Below, piece after piece: positions 5,397-7,264 of a stretch of 7,264 nucleotides of DNA. Numbering within the stretch: the first letter of the stretch is position 1; every line of letters begins with the position of its first letter. A model generated the notes under the pieces. It saw only the letters and a program-made list of their open reading frames with translations, searched no databases and was not told the origin of the DNA. The position numbers and the translations under genes are program-made. The DNA is from Ilumatobacteraceae bacterium (GTDB lineage: Bacteria > Actinomycetota > Acidimicrobiia > Acidimicrobiales > Ilumatobacteraceae), in NCBI GenBank assembly GCA_030728545.1, contig JANQZQ010000033.1, positions 1-7,264 on the forward strand. Reading direction: 5' to 3'.

Positions 5397-6993
5397 CGTG
5401 GTCGCGCATCCGCTTTTGGATGATCTCGCGGCGCTTTTGCAGGTCGCGATAGGTCATGGTGTTCACGTCATTGCTCACACCCAGCCCGGCTTTGACACTG
5501 TCGAGATTGATCTCCACCTGGTTGGGGTCGATGCCCAGTTCACGGCCGAGCTGCTCGCCGTGGCGCTGGGCAAACAGCATCGAGATATTGGCGATTTCAC
5601 CGAGCAAATCTAAATCGGGTGCCAAACGGGCGATTGCGCCGTCCAAGAACACCATGTTCTTTACGTACAGCATCAGTTCCTTGGGCATTCGCGCGCCGTA
5701 AGCGAGCAGCGCCTTCACAATGCGCTGCACTTCTTGCACGAGTTGCTCACCCGACAACGTTGTCGGGTCGATTGTGGCCTGGTCGAGGCGCAAGTCTTTG
5801 ATGACCGCATCAATGTCGGTGTCCATCGGCAGTGCACCAAGGTCGCGGAGCGCAGAAATTTGCCCCTTCACATCGTTGGTCGTTGCACTCAGCATCAGTC
5901 GCAAAAATGCCATGCGACGAATACCAGTGAGGCGACCGACGATGCCGAAGTCGAGCAGTGCGGTGCGACCATCGCGCATCACGAAAAGGTTGCCACCATG
6001 CAAGTCGCCGTGGAACACCCCGTACAGCAGCGCGCCTTCCATGAAGGCCACCATGCCTGTGCGAATCACGGCTTCGGTGTCGATGCCGGCATCTTTCATT
6101 CCAGCCACATCGTCGAACTTGAAACCTTCGAGGCGCTCCATCACGATCACGCGGCGAGTGACTAACTCGGCATGTGGTCGGGGAATCACGTAACCGTCTT
6201 GCTTCAAGTCGGCCAAGATGCTGGCGATGTCGAGCATGTTGGATGCCTCGAGACGAAAGTCGAGTTCTTCAACGATGGTCTCGGCAAACAATTCAACGAG
6301 CGCTGGTGGGTTGGCCAGGGCCGCCACCTTGATACGACCCACTAGGAACGGCGCCAACCAGGCCATGACCTTTAAGTCTTTGCGCACGAGGACACCAACC
6401 TGGGGTCGCTGCACTTTTACCACGACTGATTCACCGGTGCGCAACACCGCAGCGTGCACTTGAGCAATCGATGCAGCCGCAATGGGTGTGGTCGAAAAAC
6501 TCGCGAACACATCTTCGATTCGCGCACCGAGGTCGCCCTCTACGACGAGTCGAACATCGTCAAACGACTCGGCTGGCACTTGGTCGCGACAACGCTTGAA
6601 CTCTTCCACCAATTCGGTGGGGAAGAGACCTTCGCCGCTGGAGATGATCTGGGCCAACTTGATGTACGTCGAACCCAGGCGCTCGATGGCGTGGCGCATT
6701 CGCAGCGAGAGATCGGCGCGCGACGCCTCGGGGGATGCATATTTTTTACGCCGACGCTTCCACCACCAAGGTGCGAGGGCTTTGCCGAGTGTGTAGACCA
6801 CGACGACGAGTCGTCGAACGGGTGGCACCCGCGGAGCCGCCATGAGTGACGGCAGTTCAGTGCGGGCTTGGGCGCGCAAACCTTCGACCAGACCACGCCA
6901 ACGCACGTTGTCGCGATCGAGAATCCATGGTGGGTTGTCGCTGAATGCGCCCCACGCCCGATCGGCGGGGGTCACTGCGTTGTCCACCCTCAT
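5386..6993 (-). CDS. ABC1/AarF/UbiB-family atypical kinase-like protein
   Basis: Protein-kinase-like ATPase of the ABC1 (UbiB/COQ8) family, 535 residues, a usual length. Relatives support quinone or other isoprenoid lipid metabolism, but actinobacterial members are mostly of unknown role. Motifs in order: the N-terminal extension motif, here KLAQ at 112-115 instead of the typical KxGQ; the Ala-rich nucleotide loop AAASIAQVH at 172-180, which replaces a kinase Gly-rich loop; VVKVQRP at 191-197 with the ATP-binding Lys193; EELDFRLEASN at 242-252; the catalytic loop HGDLHGGN at 328-335 with Asp330 and Asn335; and LDFG at 347-350 with metal-binding Asp348. All core residues are intact, so ATP binding is expected. 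A hydrophobic stretch at 61-78 (RLVVVVYTLG then an APWWW patch) may touch the membrane. I see no C-terminal transmembrane hairpin like that of UbiB. The ATG at 6993 lies 41 bases after cysQ, with no strong Shine-Dalgarno sequence. Confidence 0.92.
   Translation of the reverse strand: MRVDNAVTPADRAWGAFSDNPPWILDRDNVRWRGLVEGLRAQARTELPSLMAAPRVPPVRRLVVVVYTLGKALAPWWWKRRRKKYASPEASRADLSLRMRHAIERLGSTYIKLAQIISSGEGLFPTELVEEFKRCRDQVPAESFDDVRLVVEGDLGARIEDVFASFSTTPIAAASIAQVHAAVLRTGESVVVKVQRPQVGVLVRKDLKVMAWLAPFLVGRIKVAALANPPALVELFAETIVEELDFRLEASNMLDIASILADLKQDGYVIPRPHAELVTRRVIVMERLEGFKFDDVAGMKDAGIDTEAVIRTGMVAFMEGALLYGVFHGDLHGGNLFVMRDGRTALLDFGIVGRLTGIRRMAFLRLMLSATTNDVKGQISALRDLGALPMDTDIDAVIKDLRLDQATIDPTTLSGEQLVQEVQRIVKALLAYGARMPKELMLYVKNMVFLDGAIARLAPDLDLLGEIANISMLFAQRHGEQLGRELGIDPNQVEINLDSVKAGLGVSNDVNTMTYRDLQKRREIIQKRMRDHVAR
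5749..5768. repeat. Perfect 20-base palindrome inside the ABC1 gene
   Basis: ACCCGACAACGTTGTCGGGT equals its own reverse complement at all 20 positions. It lies in the ABC1 reading frame and codes for the end of D409 through G415 (DPTTLSG), a segment between recognisable kinase motifs. I saw no second copy in the window. It could be a protein-binding site, an mRNA hairpin, a cruciform-prone site or chance. Confidence 0.6.
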
Positions 6994-7034
6994 AGTCTGC
7001 CGAGGCCGTTGCCTGTTGGGGCGAGTGAAGCGCG

Positions 7035-7264
7035 CTAGTTGGCTGTGAAGTTGCGCACTGCCCGCAGGATGTCATCGGCCAGATGCGGCGGACAAATCAA
7101 GAGGTCAGGCAGCCAAGTGTCGCGCTCGTTGTACACCAGATGGCTGCCGTCGATGCGACTGGTGTGCAAACCCGCGGCCCGTGCCACGGCGATGGGTGCA
7201 GCAGAGTCCCACTGGTGTTGGCCACCGGCATGTCGGCCAAGGCCAATATGCCGAAATTTCAGGG
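7035..7264 (-). CDS. cysQ: 3'(2'),5'-bisphosphate nucleotidase CysQ (C-terminal part)
   Basis: C-terminal 75 residues of an inositol-monophosphatase-fold enzyme; the rest lies beyond the right edge. CysQ hydrolyses 3'-phosphoadenosine 5'-phosphate (PAP), the by-product of sulfation and sulfate reduction, to AMP in the cytoplasm with Mg2+. I read it from the minus-strand frame ending in TAG (7037-7035); two bases of a split codon remain at the edge. Visible motifs: GLGRHAGGQHQWDSAAP at residues 7-23, whose WDSAAP carries the metal- and substrate-site Asp of the family (WDxAA); then GLHTSRIDGS at 31-40, LVYN, and LPDLLIC at 51-57. The tail matches mycobacterial CysQ (Rv2131c type) better than SuhB-type inositol monophosphatases, which lack the LPDLL ending. 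It is upstream of ABC1 on the same strand, so it probably shares its transcript. Its promoter is outside the window. Confidence 0.88.
   Translation of the reverse strand, partial: LKFRHIGLGRHAGGQHQWDSAAPIAVARAAGLHTSRIDGSHLVYNERDTWLPDLLICPPHLADDILRAVRNFTAN

Noticed and set aside
6994..7034. Possible promoter or terminator between cysQ and the ABC1 gene
   Set aside because: I found no convincing hairpin, -35/-10 pair or ribosome site in these 41 bases; read-through from cysQ is the simpler reading.
1..7264. Mobile elements, CRISPR, tRNA, defence or toxin genes
   Set aside because: No direct repeat arrays, terminal inverted repeats, integrase or transposase motifs, or tRNA-like folds were seen; all genes are of housekeeping or metabolic families.

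Overview
The window looks like chromosomal DNA of an uncultured actinobacterium, most likely an Acidimicrobiia/Ilumatobacter-type lineage. The phylum call rests on a NucS/EndoMS mismatch endonuclease, a luciferase-like oxidoreductase of the F420-dependent Rv3520c type, a CysQ phosphatase with the actinobacterial C-terminus, moderately high GC, and GTG/TTG starts. The class-level guess is an inference from gene content. All eight genes are metabolic or housekeeping in type. I see no insertion sequence, phage gene, CRISPR array, tRNA or rRNA, and no stretch over 100 bases without a gene.

Layout, left to right. (1) The 3' part of an F420-dependent luciferase-like oxidoreductase gene runs rightward to 1005. 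Its stop overlaps by 8 bases the stop of the leftward gene that follows. (2) A leftward pair: a geranylgeranyl-reductase-family FAD enzyme (3163-1976) followed after 9 bases by a nitronate-monooxygenase-family FMN enzyme (1966-998). (3) A divergent promoter region of 64 bases (3164-3227) with two inverted repeats. (4) A rightward gene for a short-chain dehydrogenase closely resembling the (3R)-hydroxyacyl-CoA dehydrogenase domain of MFE-2 (3228-4151). (5) A 52-base convergent gap with two mutually exclusive hairpins. (6) A leftward series reaching the right edge: cysQ (cut by the window end), an ABC1/UbiB-type kinase-like gene, nucS, and a GNAT acetyltransferase gene whose TTG start overlaps the nucS stop.

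How the genes may work together: the left half encodes three flavin- or deazaflavin-type redox enzymes and an acyl-CoA dehydrogenase of beta-oxidation type. That fits lipid, isoprenoid or steroid-like CoA metabolism, but no pathway can be fixed from this window. In the right half, cysQ-ABC1-nucS-GNAT has gaps of 41, 25 and -4 bases and is probably co-transcribed. NucS gives non-canonical mismatch repair, CysQ clears 3'-phosphoadenosine 5'-phosphate, and the roles of the kinase-like protein and the acetyltransferase are open.

I found no clearly new multi-gene system. The points most worth a second look are the perfect 20-base palindrome inside the ABC1 gene, the hairpin that puts the ABC1 stop codon in its loop just before nucS, the NucS-GNAT translational coupling, and the altered KxGQ motif of the ABC1 protein.
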